Part shown: one piece after another, positions 27,879 through 39,031 of the stretch | Layout of the letters: every line of letters begins with the position of its first letter | Position numbering within the stretch: the first letter of the stretch is position 1 | Position numbers and translations under genes: made by a program | Notes under the pieces: generated by a model | What the model was told of the DNA's origin: nothing | Databases searched by the model: none | Seen by the model: the letters and a program-made list of their open reading frames with translations, nothing else | NCBI GenBank assembly: GCA_039704465.1 | Contig: JASFAU010000005.1 | Span: 248,001 to 312,000, forward strand | Length of the DNA: 64,000 nt | Origin: Plasmodiophora brassicae | Lineage: Eukaryota; Endomyxa; Phytomyxea; Plasmodiophorida; Plasmodiophoridae | Direction of reading: 5' to 3'

Positions 27879-30343
27879 ATGCTGGGCGCGCCGGCCCCGG
27901 GCGACAACATCCACGAACAGTTCCACCGGTTGCTGCTGTCCGAGCGAACCTTCGTCCAGGACGTCACCGCCTTCTACCGGCGCGTTGTCCGCCGTCTGAC
28001 CATGGAGGCGGACTACGACAGGCGGGTCGCGTCGTCGACGGATCCGGCGTCGTCGTCTGACGCGGCCCGCGTTCGCGTGCCGAGCGCCGCCGTGGCGCAC
28101 CGGCACCATGTTCGCCGGTGCTTCGACAACGTCGCCCGCCTCGTGTTCGTGCACGACGCGTTCCTCGACGACCTCGAACGCACGCTGTCCAGGATCGGCC
28201 ATGGGCACAACCTCGCCGACGCCCTCATCGACTGCTTCGCCGCGAACCTGCCCGGCCTGACGTTCCACGCCGAGTACGCTGCCGACCTGCCCATCGCCAT
28301 CGGCGTCCTGTCCTGGAGGGCATCGCGCGATTCCCCATTGCAACGTTTCATTGGTGACGCCAGCCCTGACGGCCGACCTGAGTACCTGTTCGAGCAACTT
28401 CGGCTACCGCTGGCGCGCGTCCCCCAGTACCTGCAGGTCATGCTCGTCGTGCGCGACCTGAAACCGAAACGGGTCGCCTTCGTCGACGTCATCGTCCAGG
28501 CGCTGACAACAACATTGGCGGCGGTCATCGGCCCGGCACCGTTCCCAACTGCCGCCGCCAACGAAATCATGGAGGTCGAGGACCAGCTCAAGGACCCGGT
28601 CGACCTCGTCCGTCCGGGACGAACGCTCGGTAGGCGGCGGTCGCGTTGCAATGACACTTCGCTGAACGTGGGCTTGCTGCAGTTCGATCTGGGATCGTGC
28701 ACCACAGACGACGATCGTGCGTCCGGCCCGGGCGGACGACGATCCTGCACATGTGCAACGACGTCATGCTCGTGGCGACCCGTTGCCGGTTCAAGCAGCG
28801 CCTCGTGGATGTGTTCGCGCTCGCCGACCTGAACGCGTTCGACGTGTCCGACGACGAGAACGGCGTGTACCAGATCGTCCTGCGAAGTCGCACGTCGGAT
28901 CAGACAATGTCGATCCGCATGGCGAACGCGGATCTGAAGAACGGCTGGCTGATTGACATCTGGGCGGCCAGCAGTGCCGCTGCGACCATGTGCCAGCGGT
29001 CGTCCCTTTCGTCGTCGGGGATGCCGTGCAAGACGCCAATGCCGGGCGAACTCATGCAGAGGATCCGGTCGCTGTCGGCCCAGGACGATCGAGGTAGGCG
29101 GCAGCAGTGTTGCGACGGTAAAGGCCAACGTGCTGAGCGTGGCCATTAGAAGGGCACGGCGACGACGCCGAGTCAAGTGATGACGGCGACGACGAAGACG
29201 ACGGTCGCTTCCCAGCCGTCGTCGTCACTGTCGACTCCGTCCTGGCATCGTTGCGGCATGACCAGTTGGCGTTCTGCCTGACGATGTCGCACCTGGCGAC
29301 GTCGTGGAAGACGGTGGCGAAAAGCAATCGATCCGGGCGTCAGCTGCTCGGCGAGGCGTGCACTGCCCTGCACTCGCTGGCCAGGGCGCACATCTGCCTC
29401 CTGTCGATGCTGAACCGATCGCCGACGCTGACAGCCACCGAGATCGTTTCGTCCATCTGTGATGCCATCCCTGAGATCCGGGCGCTGACGCTTCAGCTCA
29501 TGCGTCAGGAGCCCGCCATGCGCCGTGCGTTCGGTACGTTTGTCGTCGGGGGCCCCGTCCCGCACGGCCTGACGGGCTGACCGTGCCCTGCAGATACGGT
29601 TGAGCTCCAGGCGGCGATCGACGCGTTCGAGACGGATCCCAAGTCGCAGCAGTTCCCGTTGTCGGCGTTCCTGGGCGCCCCTCGTTGCCGTCTGTCGTAT
29701 TACGTGGCCGTCTGCCAGCAGTTGGAGGATGTCCTGGCATATGACGGCGACGAACGGGAACGCGTCGCCGTCGGGAACGCTAGGGAGAAGTTGAACGACG
29801 TCGTCAGCGAGATCCGGTTCGCCGTATGGCAGAACGAGCAGCGCGTCGTTCTGGAGGAGGTACCTGGATCGTGCCTCCGCAGCGCTGGTGACTGACACAA
29901 GGCATTGTCAGTGCCAGGCCCAGTTCAAGCGGTACCGGGGGCCACCTTTGTTAAGGGGCGGCGGTCTGGCGACCCGATGCCTGCTGCTGACGGGCACGAT
30001 CGGCGTCATGAAGTCGTCGATCACGCTGTGCACGTTCATGCTGTTCTCCGACTACCTGCTGTGGAGCCGGCCGCGGCGAGACGCCAGCCTGGCCCTGGAA
30101 CGGTGCGTTCGCCTGGAACGGGTCCAGGTGTCCTCCGACGACACGATCCAGTCGTCGTCATCCGCGTCGCGTCTCCTGCTCGTCCTGCACGTCCCCGAAC
30201 GTGTCACACTGTGCTTCACCAGCGCTCAGCAACGATGCGCATGGTTCAGCGCCCTGGTCGATGCCATCCTGTCGAGGAAAGCGGCGCTATTGCAGGACTC
30301 GCCGCCTTCGAGCACCAGACCGACTCCCCATATTGCGACCTAA
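27879..30343 (+). CDS. Rho guanine nucleotide exchange factor with two DH-PH modules
   Basis: Five exons (27879-28629, 28683-29093, 29150-29533, 29594-29859, 29912-30343), 747 aa, all phases agreeing. DH1 (~10-250) has LLLSERTFVQDVTAFYRRVV, FVHDAFLDDLERTL and the late helix LRLPLARVPQYLQVMLVV. PH1 (~270-375) has TILHMCNDVMLVATR and ends in a Trp-containing helix. An acidic linker follows. DH2 (~410-600) has LRLSYYVAVCQQLEDVL-like late helices (RCRLSYYVAVCQQ), and PH2 (~610-735) has LCTFMLFSDYLLWSR and CAWFSALVDAIL. Two introns share the donor GTAGGCGGC. DH domains load GTP on Rho/Rac GTPases at the membrane; tandem modules recall Trio-type GEFs, though the DH sequences are divergent. Confidence 0.85.
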
Positions 30344-30581
30344 CTTATGCTTGTAGACCAATGAAGCCGCTACTATTATATTTGGCGATCCCCGACCGTC
30401 AGGTCCAGTGTGCCTTGACGCACAGACCGACATTCTGACCTGTAGCGCCATCGTGGACCGCAACCATGCACTGGAAACCTGCTTCTGGTGTTTGGCCCGT
30501 ATCGTATCGTGGTAGGCGTCATCATGCTGCCGGAGGCGTCCGCCGAGCGCGTATCCATTGCCGGCCGAGTGCTGAGCGGAA

Positions 30582-31676
30582 TCAGGCTGTGGACGTTGTT
30601 TGCGTTTCGACGCTTCTGGTGACGGTGAATGCCTCCCGCCCAGGGCGCGGTCTGACGGCGGGCGCGCGCCCTGGCTTGCGGCGCCATCCGCGTAGGTAGA
30701 TGAAGGCAATCGAGTTCATCGCCCCTCCCATGTTCACCGTGATCACGACGAGTAAGTTAACGTACTGGTTGCGCGTGCCCCCAGGAATAGCCAGAGACAG
30801 CATAACTAGGCACAGACGATCGCGACGTCAGTTGGCCTGTGCATTCGGCGGCGAGGGTGGGGCGACACGGCCCTCACCTGGAAACCACTGAGCCAGGTAC
30901 ATGGCAGCGAAGAGGTTGACGCGGTTTGCGCCTTTGACGACCTTGCGACCTTGGTCGGACACGTGGCTCGGTTCATCCGCTGCCATGGACGCGGGCGCCC
31001 GGCCAGGAGGGTGGGCAACGTTCCTGTGGGCCACCGAGAACTTGCGGATGTGGAGGTGCACGGTGGTGGCAAAGTACGCAGTCAGCCCGAAGCACACGAT
31101 GGCGGGCAGGTCCACGTAAACCAGCTGCGCGACGACGTAGTTCGGGTGGGCCGCGTTCAGATAGATCCAGTAGCCGGACGGGCCGAACACGTCAAGCGGG
31201 ACGCCAGCCCCGATCATGGGGGCGTTGACCGCGATAATCGCCAGCAGGACGTAAACGTCGCAGCGACCAAGCGCCACCTTCTCCTCGTGTATCATCTGCA
31301 GGTACAGGGTCGCAGTGGTCATGACAACAACAACAGCTTGGGCGGCAATGAAGATCTGCACCAGAGCGCCCAGTAGTGCACAGAGGCTCGGCCCAGGGTA
31401 GTACCTTTTCGTGTAGACGTAGAGGTGATCGCAGATGTACGACAAGCCGAAGCAGAAATCGCATGCGGACAGGAAGACAGGGAAGCGCTTCCCCGTCTTA
31501 TCGAGCTGCTTGTCGACGAGCACGGAACGGGCAATGACGTACCCGGAGGAAACGATGGACGTGCACAAGATGGCGATGGCGGTTATGTGCACGATCTCGA
31601 ACCAGGCCTCGTTACCGTCCACAACCGCATAGCAGCCCGGCCGCAAGCAGAACGTTTGACGTGGCGCAGCTGACAT
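30582..31676 (-). CDS. seven-TM receptor, cAMP-receptor-like GPCR
   Basis: Exons 30878-31676 and 30582-30805 (72-nt intron, GTGAGG donor), 340 aa. Seven hydrophobic helices are visible, starting FEIVHITAIAILCTSIVSSG and ending NLLVVITVNMGGAMNSIAFI. The second loop bears LDVFGPSGYWIYLN, and loop 3 ends in a basic KVVKGANRVNLF before TM6. The layout resembles Dictyostelium cAMP-receptor-like (class E) GPCRs, but the ligand is unknown. The cytosolic tail is rich in Arg and Thr. The start at 31676 (MSAAPRQTFCLRPGCY) lacks a signal peptide; a longer upstream frame has no protein-like character. Confidence 0.75.
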
Positions 31677-32356
31677 TGTGGGCAGGCCCGCAGCGTGCTC
31701 GCCGCCAGCAGATTCACCTATGCACCTACCGAGCGATATCCGGGAACGGCAAGCACATTGCGATATCTCCTGCCGCCGTGGGTGACCATGACACGTTCCC
31801 AGATGCGATTCCTCTGGCTCTGGCGCCCGGGTCCCGCTGCATGTTCTGCACTGGCACCCGTTCGCCTGCCAGACCCCGAGCGTGGTTCCACTGCACGCTG
31901 ATCGTGCTGAACGCCAGCAACGGCCTGGCTCCTTGCACAGTGCACACACGTACCTGAATCTGGTGTCACGCAGGTCGCCCCATTGTGTGGCCCGCGCGCT
32001 CCTGAGCAACGCGAGTGGCAGCCAGACCACTTAAGATCTCGCGTTGCTGTGCCCCCAGACGTTCGAGACGACGCGCTGGAGACGCTAGCACAGTGCAGGC
32101 ATTGTCTCGGTCCGGATCGATCAAAGCGGTTTCGACCGCACCCACCTGTTTGTCTTTTCATCGGACAGGTGACAAGGAATGCGACCTACAGCATATGGGA
32201 ACCTCAGAGACACCCAGCTGGAGTGGCCGCGTCGCTTGCCACAGGTGTTTGCTGGTGAGCCCAACCCGAGCAGGTGCTCATCAATTAGGGCCGCTCCACG
32301 AGTGATGCGTCCATTTACATATACAGTATATATCAGGGCGGCCGCATCAATACTAT
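31677..32356. other. 680-bp intergenic region
   Basis: Between two minus-strand genes. No convincing frame, RNA gene or repeat seen. An AT-rich element (ACATATACAGTATATATCAG) lies at 32317-32336, just 3' of the TVP38-like gene. Confidence 0.45.
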
Positions 32357-33351
32357 TCACGTGGCCGACGTCGGTTGCAACGACACGACCGTGGTGGCCG
32401 GTGCGGACGTGGTCACCTCTTTCTCGACAGCGAACGCGTCGAGCCGTTGGATCTGGGATCGCGCATGGCGCTCGCGCATGGCGGCCAGCTCGGCGCGGGC
32501 CATCCTCGTGATGTAGATCGACGTGAACAGCGTCACGAGGAACGACACGGCGAGCAGGGCGATCTGGACCGACGACGACGTCTTGGACGCCGCCTCCGGT
32601 GGCGTGTCCGCTGCCGTCGCCGACGACAGCGACGTCAGCGACCCGCCGGCGCTGACCTCGACAACGACGAACGGGAGCAGGCCGGCGATTGTGCCCAGGA
32701 AGTAATCGCGGAAGCGGACGCTGGTGACCGACAACGCGTACGACGTGGCGCCAAACGGCAGGAACGACGCCAGGCGCAGCAGGGCGACGATCTGCAGGCC
32801 CTTGTGACGCATCAGCAACTCCTCGACGTGGATCGCCTTGGACCGGGTCGCCCAGCGGTGCACCTGCGACCGGCAGGCGTTTCGTCCGATGCCGAACACG
32901 ACCGCCCCAGCGACCGACGCCGCTGTGAGCACCTCCAGGCAGGCCATCGGGATCCCTGGGAACACGCCGTGCATTCGAATGGAGACGAAGCCGATCCCTG
33001 TGGGCTCGGCGTGGTCAGCGCCAAACGGGCGGCCACGAGGCCCAGGCACGTACCGAGGATGAGCGGGAAGACGGGCAGGCAGAGGACGCTGTTCGTCGTG
33101 TAGAGCGTGACGAACCCGACGAACCCGAGCCACGGGTTGACCAGCATGAAGTCGAGGACGACCTGGGCGGCGCCCATGACGTGGTGGCGGTCGACGATCA
33201 GGTAGATGCAGACGGCGGCGAACAGGGCGCCCAGGACGGCGATCGGGACGTTCGGCGACACGCGCGACGCGGCATCCTCGCCGGCATCGTCGTCGTCGGA
33301 CAGCAGGACGGCGTCGTCCGCGCTGGCTTTCGGGGCGTCCAACGCCAACAT
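32357..33351 (-). CDS. SNARE-associated Golgi / TVP38-TMEM64 (DedA-like) membrane protein
   Basis: Exons 33054-33351 and 32357-32997 (56-nt intron, GTACGT donor), 312 aa. An acidic N-terminal tail precedes a first TM. The SNARE-assoc (VTT/DedA) core then includes VNPWLGFVGFVTLYTTNSVL, FPGIPMACLEVLTAAS, GAVVFGIGRNACRS and RLASFLPFGATSYALSVTSVRFRDYFLGT. The family acts in Golgi/ER membrane organisation and, in TMEM41/VMP1 relatives, as lipid scramblases. The last ~60 residues form a further TM and a basic, coiled cytosolic tail. Five to six TM helices in total. Confidence 0.85.
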
Positions 33352-33508
33352 CACTGTCGCTGCCCGAACGGTGACGTCAACCTTCGGGGCACGCGAACAC
33401 GGAGAGAGGGCAACCGCAGTCGCCCTCGTCGATGACTACGACGTTGGTATCTAGATCGTGGATGGTGTACCCCCACCTCACTGGCTCGCAAGCAGATATT
33501 TGGGACAC

Positions 33509-35208
33509 TCAGATTGGTTTGCCGAGCAGGGCGTCCTGGAGCAGCGCGTCGATTCTGCCGTACGTGATGGGCATCTCGGCGCGTAACGCGTCCAGGACGA
33601 GGACCTCGCGCCGATGGAACAGGTCGTAGACGGCCAGCTCGAGGTCGTGCATGTCCAGGATGTTCGCCGCGTACTGGGCCGGCCGTGTCCCCGACTTGGT
33701 GGTGGTCGATGACCTCCTGTGCACCCGGGTTCACACAGGCGTGGCCGTCTGCCGGTGCTCGCAAGGGTACCGTGTCCCGGTGGCGGATAGTTTCTTCGTC
33801 GTGTCTTTGACGCGGGCTCCCATGGCCTGGAGCACGCCGCCGACCCATCGGGTGATGACCGCCGATCGGGACGCTGCCTGGCTCGCCTGGTATTGCCCGT
33901 TCTCTTCGAGGAAGTTGTGCCCGACGATGGAGATCTGCGCGGCGGGATGTGAGAGCGCTGGAGAGAGCAGAACGGGTGCTAGGAATGCGCATACGGGGAA
34001 GGACAGCACGAGGATGGCGCAGAAGCTGGCGACGCCGCCGAGGAGCTTCCCTGAGGCCGTGTACGGGACGATGTCGCCGTACCCGACCGTGCAGATGGTG
34101 ATGACGGCCCAGTAGAGCCCGTCGGCGATGCTGAAGAACCCGGCCTGGCGCCTAACGTTCCATACCGGCGCCTGGCCCGCGCTGGCCGACACGCCATCCG
34201 TGAAGTACTCGGCGGTGGCCAGCACCAGAATCACGATCGTGATCAGGAAGACGACCATGACGAACGCCTGCAGGCTGGATCGCACGACACGCATCACCAT
34301 CTGGTAGAGCGCCCATGTAAGGACCACGCGAGTGACGCCCAGGGGTCGCCAATTACCTGGGTGATCGCACCGCCCCGTGACCATCGAAGGAACCGCAGGA
34401 CGCGCATCGTCTTCAGCGCGCCGTACACGAACGTGGCGAACGGGAACCTGAGGTACGAGTGCGGCACCAGGTAGAGGAAATACGATGCGATCGCGAGGAT
34501 GTTGACCCAGGTGACAAGATCTGGCATCAGGCTCAACGCTCGCGTACGGTTAACGTGCAGCGCGGCCGGGTACCCTTGCAGAAGCCGACCGTGTCCGGGC
34601 ACACGAAAAACTGGACGACGAGTTCGATGGAGAAGAATACCATTGTGATTGTGTCGATCCAGAACCTGTCTGCTGAATCAGAGCGCAGGTCGCCGAGTCG
34701 CTGTAGCGTAAGCACTGACCAGATCGCGTACGATTGCAGTACCGGTTCCGTCTGCAGGACCATGCTGGCAATGGAGACGTAGATCAGCAGCTGCACGAAG
34801 ATGGAGTACGCCACCGCCTTGCAATGGGCATCGCATCGTCAGCGTTGGGACGTTGGCTCGTTCAACCGTGCGTACAAAATCGGTGCTGGTGTCGAGCGAT
34901 TCGGTGATGGACCAGACCGTTTCGGCGAGTGTTCTGACTCGTTGCTGGACGACCACCTCATGGATCGTCGGCTCACGGGCGGGACCGGCTTTGGCGAGGC
35001 CGGTTGCGATGTGGGAAGCGCGCTCGACCAGTGACCTTGTTCGCTTGCCGCTCTCGAGCAGCTCGTTTTGTTTCACAATCGCATGGGCCGTCGCGTAGAC
35101 TGTGTACCAGTTGCGCCGGGCTCGCGACACCTCATGGCGCGGCGACGTCGCTTCCGCCGTTGTCGCCGCGTGCGCGATCGTCGGCAACCTGTCAATAGGC
35201 CGTGCCAT
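33509..35208 (-). CDS. voltage-gated potassium channel, six TM
   Basis: Exons 34852-35208, 34574-34817, 34357-34520, 33771-34300 and 33509-33716, 500 aa. S1-S2 lie in exon 2 (FVQLLIYVSIASMVLQ, TITMVFFSIELVVQFFV) and S3-S4 in exon 3, with positively charged S4 ALKTMRVLRFLRWSR. Exon 4 has S5, the pore and S6, with selectivity filter TVGYGD. A ~120-residue helical cytosolic N-terminus precedes S1 and a helical C-terminal tail follows. Exon 1 joins through a 34-nt intron and is the least certain part. A Kv-type plasma-membrane K+ channel is inferred. The start is 171 bp from the divergent RPP14 start. Confidence 0.85.
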
Positions 35209-35379
35209 CCCCGCCGCGCCAACGAAGACTGTCAGTCGTACACCGACGCGATCAGCAGTAATATCTACCGGCAACGTGGCGAATGAACCATGGGCCCATG
35301 GGGAGCTATGTAACGTTGCGTGTGCAGTTCGGCAGTTCCCCCCTGTCAGGAAACTGCGCGCAGGAGCAGCAAGCGCATA
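35209..35379. promoter_or_regulatory. 171-bp bidirectional intergenic region (K+ channel / RPP14)
   Basis: Separates two divergent start codons. A shared promoter is inferred from distance alone; no TATA box recognised. Confidence 0.4.
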
Positions 35380-35886
35380 ATGGCTGCGACGAGCCGTCGC
35401 ATTGGCGTCCGCCCGAGGCGGTATTTCCTGCACCTGCAACTGTGAGCTGCCGAAACTGCTCGCGCCCGTTATCGTATGACGTGACGCCCATGTCGGTTGC
35501 AGGGAATGGGAGGATGCCGTGCCGGGATGCCTGACGGTCGACCAGGCCAGGCACCTGATCCACACCGGCGTCCGGCACCTTGTCGGGGCCGTCGGTGAGG
35601 CCCTCGTCCAGGTCGAATTACTGCGATTCGACGCTGATTCCGATTCCATGATTGTCGCCGCACCCGTCGAGTACGTTCTTTGTTCAAGCGTCGCACGGCA
35701 ACGCCGCTGACGACGTCGTTCAGGTCCGTCGTGGCGCTGCGCGCCGCTCTGACGTTGCTGTCCAGCTACGAAGGCAGACGGCTCCGCATCAACATCGTGT
35801 CGTCGTCGGCGCATTTGCTCGCCCTGGCGTACTGCTCCAGGCAATTCCACGTGCATAGCGAACCTGCCGATGGCTTTACAATATAA
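35380..35886 (+). CDS. RPP14: ribonuclease P/MRP protein subunit RPP14
   Basis: Exons 35380-35441, 35503-35670 and 35724-35886 (introns 61 and 53 nt), 130 aa, versus 124 in human. The spliced product reads RYFLHLQLEWEDAVPGCLTV, DQARHLIHTGVRHLVGAVGE and, after the last junction, SVVALRAALTLLSSYEGRRL. These align block for block with human RPP14 (KVCLEFQDCGVGLNAAQFKQ, LWSSLTLLGSYKGKK). It is a protein component of RNase P/MRP needed for tRNA 5'-end maturation. The last stop sits 33 bp from the convergent HeH-protein stop. Confidence 0.88.
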
Positions 35887-35919
35887 ACGGCCCCGAATGG
35901 TGAACGTCGTCGAGAGGGT

Positions 35920-36707
35920 TCAACCGGAACGGTACTTCATGATGAGGATGAAGGAAATGTAGCCGGCGCAAACGGCGAGCAGCAGCGCGCCGATGAACAC
36001 GGCACGCGCCTTCCCGGCCGTCTGGGCGTCGGCCGACGGCGCCTGGCGACGATGCCCAGGCGACACTGTCTTGGGCCGCGATACGCTGCTGCTGGCCTCG
36101 TCCTCGTCATCAGACGGCATGTCCAGCAGCTTTCGCCGGATCGACCGGCGACGCGTCGGGCTCGCGCTCTTGGCCTTCTCCTTCACGACCGACTGTGTTG
36201 CAAGGTCAGCGAACGATGGCCGCAATCGTCGCCGCGGGCCGTCCTTATTACGCGTCGTTGCGAAGCAGGCCGGGCGGAGCGGGGTGCCGTTGACGGCGCG
36301 GCGCGCTTGCGAACAGTGGGCGGCGGGCTGGTCGCCGCCACCACATCCGCATATGAAGTGGCGGGCGCCGACGCGTGCTTCTCGACGAGGTCGACGTAGA
36401 AGCCCTTCTTCTGCCGCGTCGCCGGCAACGACACATCGTGCTCCGTCAGCCACGCGATCAGGCTGTCGATCTAAGGGGGGGACGGATCAGCAAACGGGCG
36501 CGCACGTGTGTTCACTTTCACGACCGTCATCTTGGAAGGTTCGACGCGGGCGGCGGCGGACGACTTGGCCGAGGCGGCCCGCGCCGATTCGACCAGGGCG
36601 ACGAGTTCGCCCTTCTTCGCCGACTTGAGGTACGGGACGTCATTGGCGTCGAGCCACTCGCGCAGCTCCTTCACCTTCCATGCGGACACGTCGGTGCTGC
36701 TGGCCAT
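35920..36707 (-). CDS. tail-anchored HeH/LEM-like nuclear membrane protein
   Basis: Exons 36516-36707, 36252-36470 and 35920-36192, all phase 0, introns 45 and 59 nt, 227 aa. Two helix-extension-helix (LEM/SAP-like) domains follow each other: residues ~7-45 (AWKVKELREWLDANDVPYLK, SAKKGELVALVE) and ~65-103 (IDSLIAWLTEHDVSLPATRQ, KKGFYVDLVEKH). A long basic, Ser/Thr/Pro-rich segment with RRRSIRRK follows, then a single C-terminal TM (AVFIGALLLAVCAGYISFIL) ending KYRSG. The layout suggests an inner nuclear membrane protein of the Src1/Heh/LEM class that tethers chromatin. Two adjacent HeH domains with a lone tail anchor are unusual. Confidence 0.75.
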
Positions 36708-37132
36708 GGTGTCCCCGGCGGCGTGCGGGCCAGGCTGCTGCTGCTGCTGCTGCTGACCCGGACGACGCTGAACGACGCCCACGGACTTCGACACTCGGCG
36801 ATCAACAACGGCGGCAAGCCCCCAGAGACCCCCAGACGACGCAGAGACGCCCAGGCCTGCGGCGGAGCCAGAATTCTGGCGCGCCAATTCCGGGTGCCGG
36901 GCGATTCAAACCCGGCCCCACGTCACAGAGCCTCCCGTCGTTGCCCGCGCCTGACCCGCGCCCTCCTCACAAGCAGCCCGTACGCCGCCGCCGGTGTGGG
37001 GGATTTTGTCGCCTGCTTAGTGATGCCCGGTACGGCTAAGCCGGGTTCGCGGGGAGGGCGATCCGGTTTGCGTCGGCCAGCGTTGGGCTGCCAGGAGCGA
37101 AACGCGCGCAGTCCGGGACGTGGAGGTGCACG
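36708..37132. promoter_or_regulatory. 425-bp divergent promoter region with a (CTG)7 microsatellite
   Basis: Between the HeH-protein start (minus) and ITPase start (plus). It contains seven CTG units at 36735-36755, which read CAG on the HeH transcript strand and would fall in its 5' UTR. No other motif recognised. Confidence 0.45.
36735..36755. repeat. (CTG)7 trinucleotide microsatellite
   Basis: Seven uninterrupted CTG units directly upstream of the HeH-protein start codon. Confidence 0.95.
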
Positions 37133-37968
37133 ATGGCGCAGAAGCGGCTGATCTTCGTGACTGGCAACCAGAACAAGCTCCGCGAGGCGAAGGAGATCCT
37201 GGGGGCAGCCGTTCCATGGCTGGAGAGCCGAAGCATTGACTGTACGTGGTCGTGGCGTGTGGATTTCGGGTGCCTCCCGTGATCACTGAAATGAGGTCGC
37301 CAAGTACCCGAACTGCAGGGCGAGCCGGTGGACATTGCCATGCAGAAATGTCGCATTGCTGCCGAGACAGTGAACGGCGCCGTCCTCGTTGAAGATACGT
37401 GCTTGTGCTTCAACGCCCTTCATGGTCGGCATTCGTTGATGGCCAGTCTGTGAATGGCAAACCGACTTGCCTGTGCAGGCCTTCCGGGACCTTACGTGAA
37501 ATGGTTCTTGAAGAAGACTGGGCACGCAGGCCTGAACAATCTGCTGCACGCGTACGACGACAAGACAGCGTCAGTCCAGATGCGGAATGTCAAATGTCCC
37601 AATCTGACTGCCCCATAGCTACGCCCTGTGCACGTTTGCATTCAGCGAAGGTCCTGGATGCACGCCAATTGTATTTCAAGGGACGTGCGAGGGCTCAATC
37701 GTTCAGGCTCGAGGGCCACCGGATTTCGGCTGGGATCCCATATTCCAGCCGCAAGGTTATACGACAACGTCAGCCTTCTCGCTTGCCACGGTTTCCATCT
37801 GGTCTGACCCGGAGCGACAGGTTCGCTGAGATGTCCAAGGACGCGAAGAATGCGATATCGCATCGTTTCAGAGCTCTCGAGAAGCTGCGGGATTACCTTG
37901 CGAAGCACCCGTCGTTCTGCAACGACCAGCGGACCGCCTCTCAGTCGGATGCCCCTGATCGGTCGTAA
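37133..37968 (+). CDS. ITPA: inosine triphosphate pyrophosphatase
   Basis: Five exons (37133-37241, 37305-37424, 37479-37569, 37619-37768, 37821-37968), 205 aa (human 194). Junctions restore [81 protein letters not shown] and [14 protein letters not shown], the full HAM1/ITPA signature set. It hydrolyses ITP, dITP and XTP to monophosphates and so sanitises the nucleotide pool in the cytosol. Introns are 49-63 nt; the third uses GTCAGT. The C-terminal ~20 residues are a non-conserved hydrophilic tail. Confidence 0.93.
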
Positions 37969-38058
37969 GCACGGCTACGTATTTGTCACGAACAGAGACG
38001 CTGGACGTTCGACCATGACGTTGGATGGTGTAGTATGTAGTTATAGGCGTAGGTCTGT

Positions 38059-38448
38059 TTACATAACGGTACTGGCACTGGCGTGTCTCGCTGTAGGTAT
38101 GCCGCTCGGCCTGTTTGCCTCGGTTGCCAGCTTCTTGGCTGCCCGACTTGACGGCTTTGGCGTGCTGCACGCTTTGCCTGTACCGTCACGTTGCTTTCTT
38201 CGTTGCTGGGTGTCCGGCGTGCTGTTCTCCTGTTCCTTCTTCACGCGTCGTACTTGTTTCCGCTTGGGCTTGGCGGGCGTGACGACTGTCGGCGACGTCG
38301 ACGAGTGAAGTTTCGGGTCCGATATCTGAGCGACGACGATGGACTGTGAGGCAGCTGCGAAACCCCCGGGCGCTTGCAGATGTAGGGACTTGACGATCTC
38401 TTGCCGCTGGACGTACTGGCGCATCTCGTCCCGGTCGAACGTGGACAT
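38059..38448 (-). CDS. small basic protein, probably nuclear, unknown function
   Basis: Single frame of 129 aa beginning MSTFDRDEMRQYVQRQEIVK. The middle and C-terminus are lysine/arginine-rich (KPKRKQVRRVKKEQE, QQRRKQRDGTGK, SRAAKKLATEANR), matching nuclear localisation or nucleic-acid-binding composition. No domain recognised. The ATG lies 16 bp beyond the stop of the next minus-strand gene upstream, which is very tight. A single longer transcript carrying both cannot be excluded. Confidence 0.5.
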   Translation of the reverse strand: MSTFDRDEMRQYVQRQEIVKSLHLQAPGGFAAASQSIVVAQISDPKLHSSTSPTVVTPAKPKRKQVRRVKKEQENSTPDTQQRRKQRDGTGKACSTPKPSSRAAKKLATEANRPSGIPTARHASASTVM

Positions 38449-38464
38449 TAACTACCGCTGACCA

Positions 38465-39031
38465 TTAATGGAGACGAATCAGAAGGGCCGCACAGCGACA
38501 AACCATTTCCAGTGGCATTTGATCGTCGACAGCAAGGGATACATCGGAAGGAGGCACGAGCTCAATGGGGTCATCGGCAAGGCCCATGCCAGGTTCCCAA
38601 CAATCAGGAATCTACATCGCCGACACGACGAATCAGAACAGCAGCAGCAGGCGTAGCATTTAAACGTACCTCCAGGTTCGGCAGTGGATCGCTGGGCACC
38701 GGGAGGTCGGACGGTGCACCGGAGTAGATTGGCTCGATGGCGTCGTCATCATCATCTGTAGTTGCCGGCACAAGTCAGACACCACTGCTCTGAACTGTTG
38801 CCCCCCGCCGGCATCACCAAGTTGGAACGATGATTCATTAAAGACCCATTGCGTAGACGTTTCCGGCTCGGGCGGGAAGAGCGCGTCGTCGTTCTGTTCG
38901 CGGTCGTCGAGAAATCCACAGTCCCTAGAGTCCATCTCAGTGGAAACCTGCGGCATGTCAGTGCACTGGCAGGGAATGCGGTCGTCCAGATATCGAACCG
39001 TAGGAAGCTGGTCAGGCCAGTCGTGGTCCAT
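38465..39031 (-). CDS. acidic protein, unknown function
   Basis: Exons 38818-39031, 38670-38755 and 38465-38611 join in phase across introns of 62 and 58 nt (GTACGT donor in the second), 148 aa. The product is acidic: PEPETSTQWVFNESSFQLDD, DDAIEPIYSGAPSDLPVP, ADDPIELVPPSDVSLAVDDQ. No TM, signal or known domain. The composition recalls activation domains or adaptor linkers. The start (MDHDWPDQLPTVRYLDDRIP) may not be the true one, since protein-like frames continue upstream to about 39300 without resolved junctions. Confidence 0.5.

Noticed and set aside
29173..29898. 241-codon minus-strand frame opposite the second DH-PH module
   Set aside because: No domain or splice support; the plus-strand exons join in phase into DH and PH segments.
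36895..36920. tRNA-like T-arm (CCGGGCGATTCAAACCCGG)
   Set aside because: No acceptor, D or anticodon arm can be folded around it on either strand, and the T-loop consensus is not met on the alternative strand.
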